From: Hyposmocoma kahamanoa
Lineage: Eukaryota; Arthropoda; Insecta; Lepidoptera; Cosmopterigidae
Reading direction: 5' to 3'
Assembly (NCBI RefSeq): GCF_003589595.1
Contig: NW_020654810.1
Coordinates: 11,487,661-11,551,660 of the forward strand
Length of the DNA: 64,000 nucleotides
Part shown: positions 1 through 9,347 of the stretch, piece after piece
How the letters are laid out: the number at the start of each line of letters is the position of its first letter
How positions within the stretch are numbered: position 1 is the first letter of the stretch
Position numbers and translations under genes: made by a program
The notes under the pieces: generated by a model
What the model was told of the DNA's origin: nothing
Databases searched by the model: none
Seen by the model: only the letters and a program-made list of their open reading frames with translations

Positions 1-197
1 TTGAACCTCCGACAACATTTGACATAAAGGAACACTACTTCCTTCTGAAGATACGCGCCGCGACGCTTCGACTCTGCGCCAGTGTGAGTTGAGCCTAAAG
101 AGAATATATCTGCCACCCTTCGAGCAGTAGATAGGATATTCATCGTATTTATTGACTGAAGAAAATAAATAAAAAATAAATTAATAAATACTCACAA

Positions 198-251
198 GAG
201 TAATTTCACAAAAAATAATTGTATATCAATTCAATAAAAATTTAATTAATA
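198..251. repeat. 54-bp direct repeat, copy 1
   Basis: This AT-rich 54-bp block recurs at 561-614 with a single base difference. The pair brackets the tRNA-like sequence at 421-493. It may mark a local duplication or the ends of a small element. Nothing else was recognised in 1-420. Confidence 0.75.
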
Positions 252-420
252 CAGTGAATAGCGACATCTCTCGCCAGGACTGGTAGCTGTAAAGGTACTA
301 ACTGGGTGATAAATCTGTAATAGATTTCTCATAGATGGCGCTACGACTAAAAAGTCGTTGAAAGACCAAGTACAAAGACACGACGCAAGCACATAGAAAA
401 ATTCGTGAGGTCCGTTGGTT

Positions 421-493
421 CGTTCCGTGGCTTAGTTGGTATAGCGTCTGCACGGTATGCAAGAAGACGTCGGTTCGAATCCGACCGGATCGA
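421..493 (+). tRNA. tRNA-like sequence, probably a tRNA pseudogene or SINE head
   Basis: The 73 bases fold with standard tRNA arm lengths. The acceptor stem pairs 6 of 7 (one T-T mismatch). The D-arm carries an A-box (TGGCTTAGTTGG) but has only three sound pairs. The anticodon stem is weak. The T-arm is perfect (GTCGG/CCGAC), with a B-box GGTTCGAATCC. A run of six T at 499-504 would serve as a Pol III terminator. The anticodon loop has C instead of the near-universal T at position 33 (a GGT anticodon if read literally), so a working tRNA is unlikely. A decayed tRNA or the head of a tRNA-derived SINE is more probable. Confidence 0.42.
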
Positions 494-560
494 AGGAATT
501 TTTTCTGAGTGTTTTTTCTGAGTGTTCGATCTTTGTATTAATAATTATAACAAACTAGTG

Positions 561-614
561 GAGTAATTTCACAAAAAATAATTGAATATCAATTCAATAA
601 AAATTTAATTAATA
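561..614. repeat. 54-bp direct repeat, copy 2
   Basis: Near-identical partner of 198-251, in the same orientation, starting 363 bp downstream of it. It is followed by the short string AATAAATACTCA, which also precedes copy 1, so the repeat unit may be slightly longer than 54 bp. Confidence 0.75.
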
Positions 615-864
615 AATACTCATAAAAACTCATACATTAAAAGAAAGACATTTCCACGATTACGATTTCTAACCACGATTACGTAATATTTAACGTTATC
701 ATGTTGTATTTTAACAGTTTGTAATAATGAATATGCACACATTTGTCGTTGATCTGGAGATTATATTGTTGACATATTTACTTTTTGTAGTAAATATTGA
801 GTTAACATCAATGTTGAGGCAAAATATTGTTCTTGAACACAATCCGTATCTAACTGGGTTGCTT

Positions 865-1067
865 TTACAATAACTCATTGAATCGATCGTCAATAGCGCC
901 GGCGAAAGTGCCAATGTCGTGTTCGCATATAAAGAAGCACCGTACGTAGCAGCTCATATCGTTGAGGCCGCCATTATAGAACATGCTGCCGCATACTTCT
1001 GTGCCCCCCGCATTGTCCGGTTGACCTCCGCCCCATTTTGAGTAACCACTGTCGTGGAGAGGTACCC
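865..1067 (-). CDS. Lectin B exon 5: C-terminal half of CTLD2
   Basis: A TTTTCAG acceptor precedes GG-GTA, completing the split Gly codon from exon 4. The exon encodes the K-W-G-G-G-Q-P-D ligand loop, the conserved Cys after it, L-N-D, and the closing F-F-I-C-E. About 19 residues then run to a TAA stop. The cysteine spacing C-Y-V-R-C is unusual because it adds one Cys to the domain. Confidence 0.85.
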
Positions 1068-4000
1068 CTGAAAATTAAAAATCCGCAATTAAATAGAGGA
1101 TTTATAAAAAGGCAACAACAAAAATGTACGACTTTGTAATTTGAATTTTCTTGGTCCGATTTTCTGGTTAGTGAATTCCTTGCTACTCTGGTACTTATAG
1201 TACTGGTGTGGTTGACTGGCACATTGTCGTTATTTACAACAAATGTACAACCTCACCAAAATATTTTATTTAACTAAATCTAATCGAAGTCTGATGGCGA
1301 GATATTTGTTTAAATATTTGGAATACAGACTAAGAGGAAATTTCACTAGCAAGAGGCATTTGGCAACTGCGACCTCATCGAAAGCCTGGCCGTGTTGGGC
1401 GTCAATCAATTAAATTTCCATCAGAAATTCAATCAGATTTCAATTGAATTGATTTTAATTGCAATTAATTTTTTTGGTTGTTCTAAGAAACAATTGAAAC
1501 TAACTATTAAAACCGAAAGTACCGAATAAGTGTCATTATGAATATGGGTTAGGAGTCGGTCAGGTAGGGATAGGGGGTGGGTTAGAGGCGTGGGTTAAGG
1601 GGTGGGTTAGGTGGGTTAGGGGGTGGGCTAGGTGGGTTAGGGGGACCGACCCCCCTGACCGACCCCTGACCGACCCCCTGACCGACCCCCTGACCGACAC
1701 CCTGACCGACCCCCTGACCGACACCCTGACCGACCCCCTGACCGACCCCCATATGCCCTATAAATTTATCATGATTGTCGTTTTAATTGTTAATTGTTAA
1801 TCTAAAACATTGAAAAGAATGAAAATTGATTCATTGTTAATTGTAGATATACGCGATTAACGATTGATCAAATGTTAGTTGCGAGAACCGCAATTAACAA
1901 TTAATTAACAACAACACTGAGCCTTGGTTTGATGGTGCGCGTCACATTCCACTACTTAAATTTTATCACTTGATAGTTATCAAAGCCTCACCCCTCTGCG
2001 GATATTGTAAAGGAATAGAATATCTGATCCATCTGTTGGTGGAGTGTAATCATACTAGGGCTGCAAGATTACGGTTTGGAATTGAGGAGATTGGACGTAA
2101 TAAAAACATAAATATTGTTCTGCGAGTCCACAGACATAGTATATCTAGATAGACGCCGCTAGTACAGCAATTTGTATGAAAACCAAGCGTGCCACAGTTT
2201 TTGTATGACGTATGACGTCACACGAACAATTTAGTGATGGAAACCTCCTTCCGCTCGCTCTAAATCGATGGATTGAACGGAATACGCGTAAATACGCGTA
2301 TCCCATTCAATTTTAATTGATTCTAAGTAGAATAATTTTTGTTTAAGTATTTGTTGATTACAAGTAGTCGTAATATTAATATAGTAGAAAAATGCTAGAA
2401 TAAGATAGTTAAGTCCTTTATTTTACTTGTTTATAAAAAATGTTGATTACTTTAAAAAAATGAGCTTTTATTTTTAATCGACTTCAAATATTAAAATTAT
2501 TGTCCTTCCAATAAAATGAGCTTATTATATAACATCTTTTTGTAATAGAAGATCTTATCGATTAACTTAAATAATGAAAACGCACGTAATTATATGAACT
2601 TGCGACTGCCCTAATTAATTTTACTAGATGGTTTTCTGTTGGTAATTGATCAAATTGATGAATGGCAAGACAAATGAAAATGTTACTGCTGACAAAATAT
2701 GGTAAAATGTTATTAATCAGAAGAGGTTTACTTAATGATAACCTCGTGTGAAATTTTTGTGGTTTGTTTATTATTTCTCGGATTTCTAACTCTGCTGCTC
2801 TGCATATTTGGATAACATCTTAGGTGGGATAAACTAGACCACCTTCGTCCTCGAAAGCAACGAACTCATACGTATGACCAACTCCAGGTTTTTGTAAAGA
2901 CAGCGCACTGTTAATTCTTTGCATTATATATTATTTTGTATTACTCGTGCTACATATCCGGCGATGTATATAATTATTTGCTCACTATATTCGGACATTC
3001 GAGGTAACGTGCGCAAAAATTATCGAAATTACAGATACCTACAACTGATAATAGATACTACAAAACTGAAAAATAAAACGAAACGTTACTAAACGTTATA
3101 ACAAAAGAGTTATAGAATATTTTTATAATATTGCTAAGGTCATAATAATTTTCGTCCCTTAGTTCAAAATCGATCAGAATCGAGAACAGTGTTGCCTAAC
3201 GTATACATCACTAAATGTTAAATATGGCCAAAGAAGTGTAGAAGCGGCCATACCACGAAACGGGATGCATTATACAAAAAGTGCGTTCATTCGATTTTCA
3301 TGGCGTATCCTTTGTTAGGATCACTAATATATCGCTCCAAGTAAAAGCCGCAATGTATTACAAATCATGAGGCGCACACTCGGCTGCATATTTGTTTTCT
3401 CGAAATTCATACAAGACCAAAATAACTGTTTTTAAAATAAATTATGCATCTTCTGCCTACAAATCACTTGCCCGTGAAAGGAAACGTCCCTGTTTACCCG
3501 TTTACCCACAGTTATGATGCTTTTGCAGTTTATAATGGAACAATTATGCATTTTACGCGTTTTCGACTGGTGTTTATCAACGATAACGGTCGAGCGCGTT
3601 CTGAAGTGTAGCAACGACTAGTAAGTGAATTTCACTTACTTTGGGCGCGCGAAGTGCGTACACTTGCGGCGTCTATCTAGATATATGTCTATGTGCGAGA
3701 CCCTTCACAAAAGGAATTAAAAACATCTATACTTACGTAAGCTATTGCATAAAAATCCAAAAATACCTAACTGACCACGCAATTTGAGATTTCCTTTTAG
3801 GCCGTACAGTATAGTGTTAAAGGCCTTGTTGTAAATAAAGAGAGAAAAATAAATCTAATCGAGTCATAATTAATTTTATGAAATTTTCTTTAAGCTGCTC
3901 TACAAAAATTAAAACTAAAGATAATAAGGTACCTTTAATGGTTTTCCACCCATCTGAATCTTTGTTATGGAAGCCCAAATGAACAGCACCAGCTAAGTAA

Positions 4001-5275
4001 TCCCCATAAACCTTATCCTTTGGCGCATCAGCCGTCATTTGTACCAGATGGTCAGCTTCCACTTGACTTTCAATTATGGCAAGGTACGACTGCTCCGCAC
4101 TACAAGTAGTAATTGCATCAGTCCAATTCTTCGGGTTCAAATGGAACTTGTAGCATTTTCCCAATTTTTGGTTAAATATGTAATCTGAAATGTTTGGTGT
4201 ATAGTAAATATAAAGTTATTTTATGATATACTGCGAATGGGGATGTAGAGTCTTTGCTACAATGAATCATATTATAATTCGATAAATCGTAATGAAACTA
4301 GTGTCATCTCGGTTTTTTTTAATGGAAATTACCACCTAAATTAAATACAGTAACAATAAAACAAGAAGAGGTCTTCACTTGGTAATCATCTCATCATCCT
4401 CCTTGAACCCTCCGAGCGCTGATCCTCACTACATACGTGGGTATTTAGAACCATAGTTTATAATTAGTACTAATATTATTTTAATTTAATTTCATTGGTA
4501 TATGCACTTAGTGTTATAAACATATTATTGTGACCATTGTGACCATTCAACGTAATAGCACTAATGTAAGTTGAAAGATATTAAAGAAAGAACTAATTAC
4601 ATGTAATTCTTAGTCAACTAAGAAATTTTATTTCTTTTACTGACTGAAGCCATGGCTGCCTAATGGTTTGACTCCAGGTTCGCGCCTCTGAGTTTTTCGG
4701 AATTCATGTGCGAAATTAAATATGAAATTTACCATTTTCGGTATAGGAAAACCTCATGTTGAAACCAGCACGTCGAAGAAGGTTCACGGAAAACGTCAGA
4801 AGTCCCCAACCCGCATTGGTCCAACATGTCGGACTTTTGCCTAAACCTTCGCCTTAGAGGAGACCCGTACCCAGCAGCGCGTAAATGGGTTGATGTTGTT
4901 ACTAGCTTGGGACAGTATAAGCGTTCGTGTTCAAGAGTTGAAAAATTGACTGTTACATACTTCTAAGCTTATATTGTTTTACAGAATTTAACATACCTTT
5001 GTTAGGCATATCACAGTCTTTGTTCCATTCGAGATCGGCTAAGGCTTTCTTGCATATGAAAGGATATTTTCTATCACAGCGATCGTCGTTTAATTTTCCT
5101 TCTTTGTTCAAGGTAACACAGCCTTCCATTCCATCCGCGTCGTTAGGTTCTCCCGGCGCCCAGCGGTTGTATACGTCTTCTACTGGATTACCTGGAGAAA
5201 TTGTAGAGGATTGATCAGCTTCAGATTTTCTTACTCTTAGTATAGTGAATCGCAACAGTCGCTGCAAATCTCTTT

Positions 5276-5314
<39 letters not shown>

Positions 5315-8300
5315 CATAGTCTCTTTAAGTTTTCGTTTTCTATTTAAATTCTAAATTTAAATGTGATTGTTTTAAAAACAATAAGATTTAAATTTACAAT
5401 TTTAGCGCCTTTTCTTTGCTATTGTTTCTGTGTTTTGGATTGATAACTGTACGTGTTTGTAATAAATTAATAAACTGTAAGTAGATTTACCTTGGTCTAG
5501 CTCACTCTTTGTTAGCACCCACCCGAACCTATTGATACAGTCCGCTATACTTATTATTGTGAGCGTGTAAAAGTTCAATGTGTCTTGGTGACCTCACAAG
5601 ACACCAAACAAACTGATCATGCCAAAATCCAAAATGGAAATGTATAGACCCGGTTCCCTAGCCATATCAATCAAAGTCTTTAATAAAATACCCGAAAATA
5701 TCAAATCCGAACTTATTTACGTCGTCGTTTGTAAATAAAATATAACTATAATAAACTAAAAGAACTGCTAATACATAAAACTTATTATACAATTCAATTA
5801 ATTGATCTTTCAGAGGACCTTCTTAACAAATTGGAGCAGCTTCAAAATCAATGTATTTTTATTTTTTTTTTAACGCTCTCAATCAACATAGCCCCGCACT
5901 AGGGAAACCCTGTGTCGCGGGTGCCATGGACACACACATAGACAACCACAAATTACACCCAAACTCACGAGAGAAATTAATGTAGGCCATACAAATATTT
6001 CTCCCGGCCCGGGAATCGAACCTGGGACCTCTGCGTGGCAGTCCGGCATGGTAACCGTTCGGCCACGGAGGCAGTTCATATTAGATTTATGTTCGGCTTG
6101 AAAAAGTAGGATCACATTTCCAGATTCAGAGATGAGCTGAAATTGCTGTAATTTTTACAGCCCTCGTTTTATGTTTTCTATATAAAATTATTTTCCATCT
6201 CTCCTCCCCTAGTTATCTTCGTGAGCATTTCCAATACCGTCTGGCTACGGGTGACCGCCTGCGTTCAGGTACTAATTTTTCCCTTGTCATTCCACAACAC
6301 AGTTCGCAAAAATATAATGAATCGTTCACAGTGAATGCTGCTCGTATGTGGCACCTCCTTCGGTCAGACAGTCACCTTCGGTTCGGGCTTTCAGTGGTGC
6401 CCTTTTGAAATCTTGGGATTATTCAGACTCCTCATGTCAGAGCTTATAAAATATTTGTTTGAATTTCACATATTTATTTATTGTCTTATTTTATACATTC
6501 ATTTTACTATGTATTTTATATGTTTTAATAGTATGTATTCGTATGACCTTTTGATATAATAAATGTATTCTTGTAATTATTTTGTATGTAGCATTAAATT
6601 TAATGATTTTTTTTAGATTTTATTGCGAACTCAGGAGGCAACTTTCCTTTCAATTATTTAAAGATTAGCTGTACAATAAAGTGTTTACATACATACCTAC
6701 AATTGGTGAACTCTTAAATAACAAAACAACAAATAATTACATAAATAACAATAACAATTCACTTTAAACATTATTTCATGACATGACATACATAGTTTTT
6801 TCTGTTTATATAATAATCAACTGCTTTTGATATATATATCTTTACTTAATTTTTATCACGTTTTTGACGTAATAATATTTTAATGTGATGACATTCGTTA
6901 ACATTATTTACTTTTTGTTTTTGTCTTATTTTGTCTTCAAACATTATTTTATCCAATTATGACCAGTGAATTATAAATTAAATTGTATCAGCTTGACGTT
7001 ACTATATTATGCACTTTTTAATTGTAATTATTTTAATTAATATTTTATATTACTTTTAATATATTTCATAAGTGAAATAATTAATGACATAATATAATGT
7101 ACGAAATTAATGATTAATTAGGTTAAAGTTATTGTAGTGCTCTTACAGGATTCATGTACTGGAATCTGTTATGTAACACCTTTGTTAATCCACTTATAAA
7201 CTAATTATATTTAATAATAATAATAATTATTATTATTAATTATGAATTATGAACATTGAATCATTATTTTAACTTTGTACTGGTAAACTATTGACACGTA
7301 GGTATGTTCGTATAGTTTACGAAGAGGTAGCTAATTATATACTTGTATATTATGACTTATATGTTATGAATCATAAACAAACGTAAATGGGTAAGGAAAT
7401 TCAACATGCGTAGACAAATGAGTTCTTATGATTGTGCATTGGGTTAGTAATTAAATGTTAATTTGTGCATAAGGAAAATTATATATAATATTACATTAAA
7501 TGAATTACCAAATTGAGGACGTCCTAAAAGACGGTCCAGGTCAAGAGTAGCCTTAACCAATGGGCGTGTATGAAAGTATTGCTTGTGTTAAGGCGAAATT
7601 TACGTGTCAGGAACGTGGCAAGTGGCAAGCTGTACTCTCTGCTCACTCCGAAATTAAAAAGACGAAATGTATATAAACACATTTAAATTGAGAAAAAATA
7701 ACGGTTAACAGTATTTTAAGTAAAGTACCAGCGCTGATATATATACACTGGAACGCAAACGTATCTCGAAAAATTGAGAAAATGAGTTTTTATAAATTGA
7801 GAATCAGAAAAAAAATCGCAATTTTTTGATTTAGGAGTCGTGATGCTATAACGATATTTTTTGTTATACGACGTCGATAGTTCACGAAAAACACAGACAA
7901 ATGCTATAAATAGAACTTTGCTAATTCAATATTTCGAGGTACGACAAGATTGCATTATAGCGTCGATATAATGATTAGTAACCTTCCTTAAAGCTTGACA
8001 GCTGTTATTATTATGTAAAAACTTACCGTCAATAGTTTCAAATACTTCTTTAGAAATGGTATTTGAGATGCCAACATAGACCCAAAAGAACGGCTGTGTA
8101 TCTGTCCAGAACTTAATAACTTCCTGGGCCTCATCCGCATTCTGGGGGTAGAACAATTTAGCTCCTTCCAATTCACAACGTTTTTTGGCTTCTGCCCATG
8201 ACCGATGAATTGTATGGACTTTATAGAAGTTATCAATCGATATCAAATATGTGTAGTCTTTCCGGAAAAATCGCTTGTTCACTTGACAATCTAGAAATAA

Positions 8301-8658
8301 AATTAAATACGTAAAATAGAGTAGGTAATGGTTATTGTAAAAGTTTAACAGTATCGCCGCATTTATAAATATATATCACAAATATACATCTAAGTAAGAA
8401 TCTCCATTATTTTTCTCGTAAACATATTTGACTATTCATTGTATCTAGGTATCTTGAGATGCTCCTTTTACGCAATAAATGATCACCCGTCTTGGCTTAT
8501 TGCAAAATGGTCACAAATTCCTGTGTACAGTTGGAAATACCAATAATAAAGGAGAGTACAGTCCATAATATACAATAATAAAGTCGGTACTTACGTATAT
8601 TCGACACAAACACCGATATCATGAATAATAAAAATACAAAACTTTTTAAGGCGCTCAT
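865..8658 (-). CDS. Lectin gene B: secreted dual-CTLD C-type lectin (immulectin-like), five coding exons
   Basis: The assembled coding sequence is 8658-8595, 8290-8027, 5191-4997, 4184-3933 and 1067-865, which is 978 nt and 325 aa. All four introns are GT-AG and phase 1, and the frame closes across every junction. A signal peptide (residues 1 to about 21) is followed by CTLD1 and CTLD2. CTLD1 has EPN at 124-126, LND at 143-145 and cysteines at 60, 134, 148 and 156. CTLD2 has QPD at 274-276, LND at 293-295, cysteines at 284, 298 and 306, and an extra Cys at 302. In this family EPN usually favours mannose-type and QPD galactose-type sugars, so two specificities may be combined. Immulectins are haemolymph proteins that bind microbial surfaces and promote phenoloxidase activation and encapsulation; that role is inferred from the family. 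The start at 8658 was chosen over the in-frame ATG at 8724 because it gives a clean signal peptide. Confidence 0.86.
1178..1225 (+). repeat. SINE fragment, family F (partial copy)
   Basis: The stretch holding CTCTGGTACTTATAGTACTG and TGTGGTTGACTGGCAC matches, with an internal deletion, the 3' part of the longer copy at 15270-15495. It lies in intron 4 of lectin B. Confidence 0.5.
1226..1547. other. Intronic spacer, no gene seen
   Basis: AT-rich intron 4 sequence of lectin B. The part near 1420-1470 is rich in AATTGAAT-like palindromes. Nothing coding was recognised. Confidence 0.6.
1548..1750. repeat. G-rich minisatellite (GGTGGGTTAGG) joined to a 12-bp CCCTGACCGACC array
   Basis: The first half is a degenerate array of G-rich units containing TTAGG. 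The second half is about eight tandem 12-bp units of CCCTGACCGACC with C/A variation. The strands of the two halves have opposite G/C skew, and a TCGGTCAGG near 1557 is the reverse complement of the second unit. The array may be hairpin-prone and unstable. Confidence 0.9.
1925..2152 (+). pseudogene. Possible LINE remnant: zinc-knuckle end of a reverse transcriptase ORF
   Basis: The frame ending at 2152 encodes S-P-L-C-G-Y-C followed by I-H-L-L-V-E-C and an arginine-rich helix. This CxxC...H...C layout resembles the C-terminal zinc knuckle of several insect non-LTR retrotransposons. Only about 75 codons remain and no RT core lies upstream, so it is a short remnant if the reading is right. Confidence 0.4.
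2136..3690. repeat. Inverted pair around TATCTAGATAGACGCCGC
   Basis: A block at 2136-2166 containing TATCTAGATAGACGCCGC returns in reverse complement at 3654-3684. The 1.5 kb between is AT-rich with no recognisable ORF. The pair could be the ends of a non-autonomous DNA element or two independent copies of a common repeat in opposite orientation. Confidence 0.45.
3728..3838 (-). repeat. Interspersed repeat, family D, copy 1
   Basis: The reverse complement of this stretch matches 56641-56765, sharing ACCACGCAATTTGAGAT and GTGTTAAAGGCCTTGTT. It lies in intron 4 of lectin B, less than 100 bp beyond the exon 4 donor at 3932. The type of element is unknown. Confidence 0.7.
3933..4184 (-). CDS. 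Lectin B exon 4: N-terminal half of CTLD2
   Basis: An ACATTTCAG acceptor completes the split Asp codon. The exon encodes the opening G-K-C-Y-K-F-H and the W-T-D-A helix. It then has E-Q-S-Y-L-A-I-I and V-H-L-G-F, and ends W-K-T-I-K plus one base before a GTACCT donor at 3932. It aligns closely with lectin A exon 3 (12146-12382). Confidence 0.87.
4640..4915 (+). repeat. SINE-like repeat, family B, copy 1
   Basis: A tRNA-like head (B-box-like AGGTTCGCGCC) is followed by TTTTTCGGAATTCATGTGCG. It then carries the body GAAAACCTCATG...CACGTCGAAGAAGGTTCAC and the tail GGAGACCCGTACCCAGCAG...AATGGGTTGATG. The last part matches the 3' end known from many lepidopteran RTE-mobilised repeats. Related copies lie at 46362-46515 and 58235-58427. 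It sits in intron 3 of lectin B. Confidence 0.72.
4997..5191 (-). CDS. Lectin B exon 3: C-terminal half of CTLD1
   Basis: A TTTCTCCAG acceptor precedes the split Gly codon. The exon encodes V-Y-N-R-W-A-P-G-E-P-N-D, the mannose-type EPN loop. L-N-D-D-R-C and Y-P-F-I-C-K-K close CTLD1, and a linker with W-N-K-D-C leads toward CTLD2. The donor is G|GTATGT. Its homologue in lectin A (15812-16009) is 3 nt longer and has lost the binding motif. Confidence 0.9.
5278..5311. repeat. (TA)n microsatellite
   Basis: An uninterrupted TA dinucleotide run of about 34 bp in intron 2 of lectin B. Confidence 0.95.
5560..5785 (+). pseudogene. LINE remnant: end of a reverse transcriptase ORF
   Basis: A plus-strand frame near 5617-5716 reads M-P-K-S-K-M-E-M-Y-R, then S-I-K-V-F-N-K-I-P-E-N-I-K. 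This resembles the extreme C-terminus of insect CR1/Jockey-type ORF2 proteins. Stops follow at once, and the RT core is missing. It abuts a second LINE fragment from about 5790. Confidence 0.6.
5790..6600 (+). pseudogene. LINE 3' fragment split by a SINE
   Basis: Residues L-L-N-K-L-E-Q-L-Q-N-Q-C-I (5819-5857) stop where a SINE begins. R-F-M-F-G-L-K-K resumes just after it (6083-6106). Further on, R-L-A-T-G-D-R-L-R-S-G-T and V-N-A-A-R-M-W recall the end of a non-LTR RT ORF. An AT-rich 3' region with AATAAA-like signals follows. The piece has several frameshifts and is dead. It lies in intron 2 of lectin B, on the opposite strand. Confidence 0.7.
5858..6076 (-). mobile_element. tRNA-derived SINE (family A), inserted in the LINE fragment
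   Basis: Read on the minus strand, it starts with a tRNA-like head. The A-box is TGGCCGAACGGTTACC and the B-box GGTTCGATTCCC. The body runs ATATTTGTATGGCCTACAT to GCACCCGCGACACAGGG, and an A-rich tail ends near 5858. The flanks TGTATT (5852-5857) and CATATT (6077-6082) may be a diverged target duplication. A second copy lies at 9487-9642. Confidence 0.85.
6601..8026. other. AT-rich intron sequence, nothing recognised
   Basis: This part of lectin B intron 2 is very AT-rich, with many TTATTAATAA-like palindromes. No ORF with family resemblance and no clear repeat terminus was seen. Confidence 0.6.
8027..8290 (-). CDS. Lectin B exon 2: N-terminal half of CTLD1
   Basis: A TTATTTCTAG acceptor adds AT to the last base of exon 1. 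The exon opens H-C-Q-V-N-K-R-F-F-R-K-D-Y and has N-F-Y-K-V-H and S-W-A-E-A-K-K-R-C. G-A-K-L-F-Y-P-Q-N follows, and it ends F-E-T-I-D plus G before a GTAAGT donor. It matches residues 22-109 of lectin A, where the same region is joined without an intron to the signal peptide. Confidence 0.88.
8595..8658 (-). CDS. Lectin B exon 1: start codon and signal peptide
   Basis: The ATG at 8658 begins M-S-A-L-K-S followed by the hydrophobic run F-V-F-L-L-F-M-I-S-V-F-V and S-N-I. The exon is 64 nt and ends C|GTAAGT. An in-frame upstream ATG (8724) would add 22 residues and spoil the signal peptide. Confidence 0.8.
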
Positions 8659-9180
8659 GTCTGCGTGGTACAAAGAATCGCTTACAAATGAAACAGGAAA
8701 AATTTTATTCAAATCACAATTCACTTTAACGCTACGAGACCTCTACTCTGCTAATAGCGGTTGGTAGGTGAACCGGTTCGTTGGCCAAGTTCGATAAGTT
8801 TGGATAACTATAAACAAGCTGATATAATTATTAAACAGCATCGCAATCTAAGTAAAATTGCAAAGATGTTTAAAGACGAACAAGGAAAAGGAATTTCTAT
8901 ACTCGCACTCGATTATTTTCAAACAGTATTACAACAAATGACTCAGTTGCATTGCTGGGAATTTGTTAAAGGAAACTTTTGTGAACTGCAAATTAAAGAT
9001 GGTGTACGTCATTGACTTACAAATAAAAAAGTCAATGGTGTATATTAATGGTGTACACTACATATGTAGTGTTTGTGTGCTAAAATACTTCCTATCTATG
9101 TTAAAATAACACCAAGACGAGTTAAATAAACAAGTTTTTTTTCTATATTTTAGAGCTTTCCAGTCAATTATTGACATTTC
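8659..9180. promoter_or_regulatory. Intergenic spacer between the lectin genes; presumed lectin B promoter region
   Basis: 522 bp separate the stop codon of lectin A from the ATG of lectin B. By position it must hold the lectin B promoter and 5' UTR and the lectin A 3' end. No convincing TATA box or full NF-kB site was found. An 84-codon open frame crosses it on the plus strand (8761-9015) without recognisable homology. Confidence 0.4.
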
Positions 9181-9347
9181 TCATACTTTTGGAAAGTTGT
9201 TTTTAACATCACGTTCACAAATAAAGAAGGTCCTTTCTTCGCACTGCACATCATTGAGGTCTCCGTTGTACAGCATGGCCCCACATATTCTATCATCTCC
9301 TAAGTCAGGTTGCATGTAGCCCCACTTTGGATACGGTAAAGAAGTAT
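9181..9347 (-). CDS. Lectin A exon 4: C-terminal half of CTLD2
   Basis: The acceptor CAATTTACAG at 9350-9348 was chosen because it keeps phase and aligns I-T-V-K-N-T-S-L-P-Y-P-K-W with lectin B. The exon continues G-Y-M-Q-P-D, then L-N-D-V-Q-C, T-F-F-I-C-E and a TGA stop. Two upstream AGs (after AAAG or CCAG near 9380-9400) also keep the frame but would add residues absent from the paralogue. Confidence 0.83.

Noticed and set aside
711..914. 67-codon minus-strand frame over the last lectin B exon
   Set aside because: It is out of frame with the CTLD reading and shows no domain. The real exon is 865-1067 in another frame.
1548..1650. Telomeric repeat array
   Set aside because: TTAGG occurs only inside longer degenerate G-rich units, not as a clean (TTAGG)n array, so this is an interstitial minisatellite.
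8659..9180. NF-kB-like sites (GGGAATTTGT, GGAATTTCTA) in front of lectin B
   Set aside because: Neither fits the full GGGRNNYYCC consensus, and such near matches are expected by chance in AT-rich DNA.
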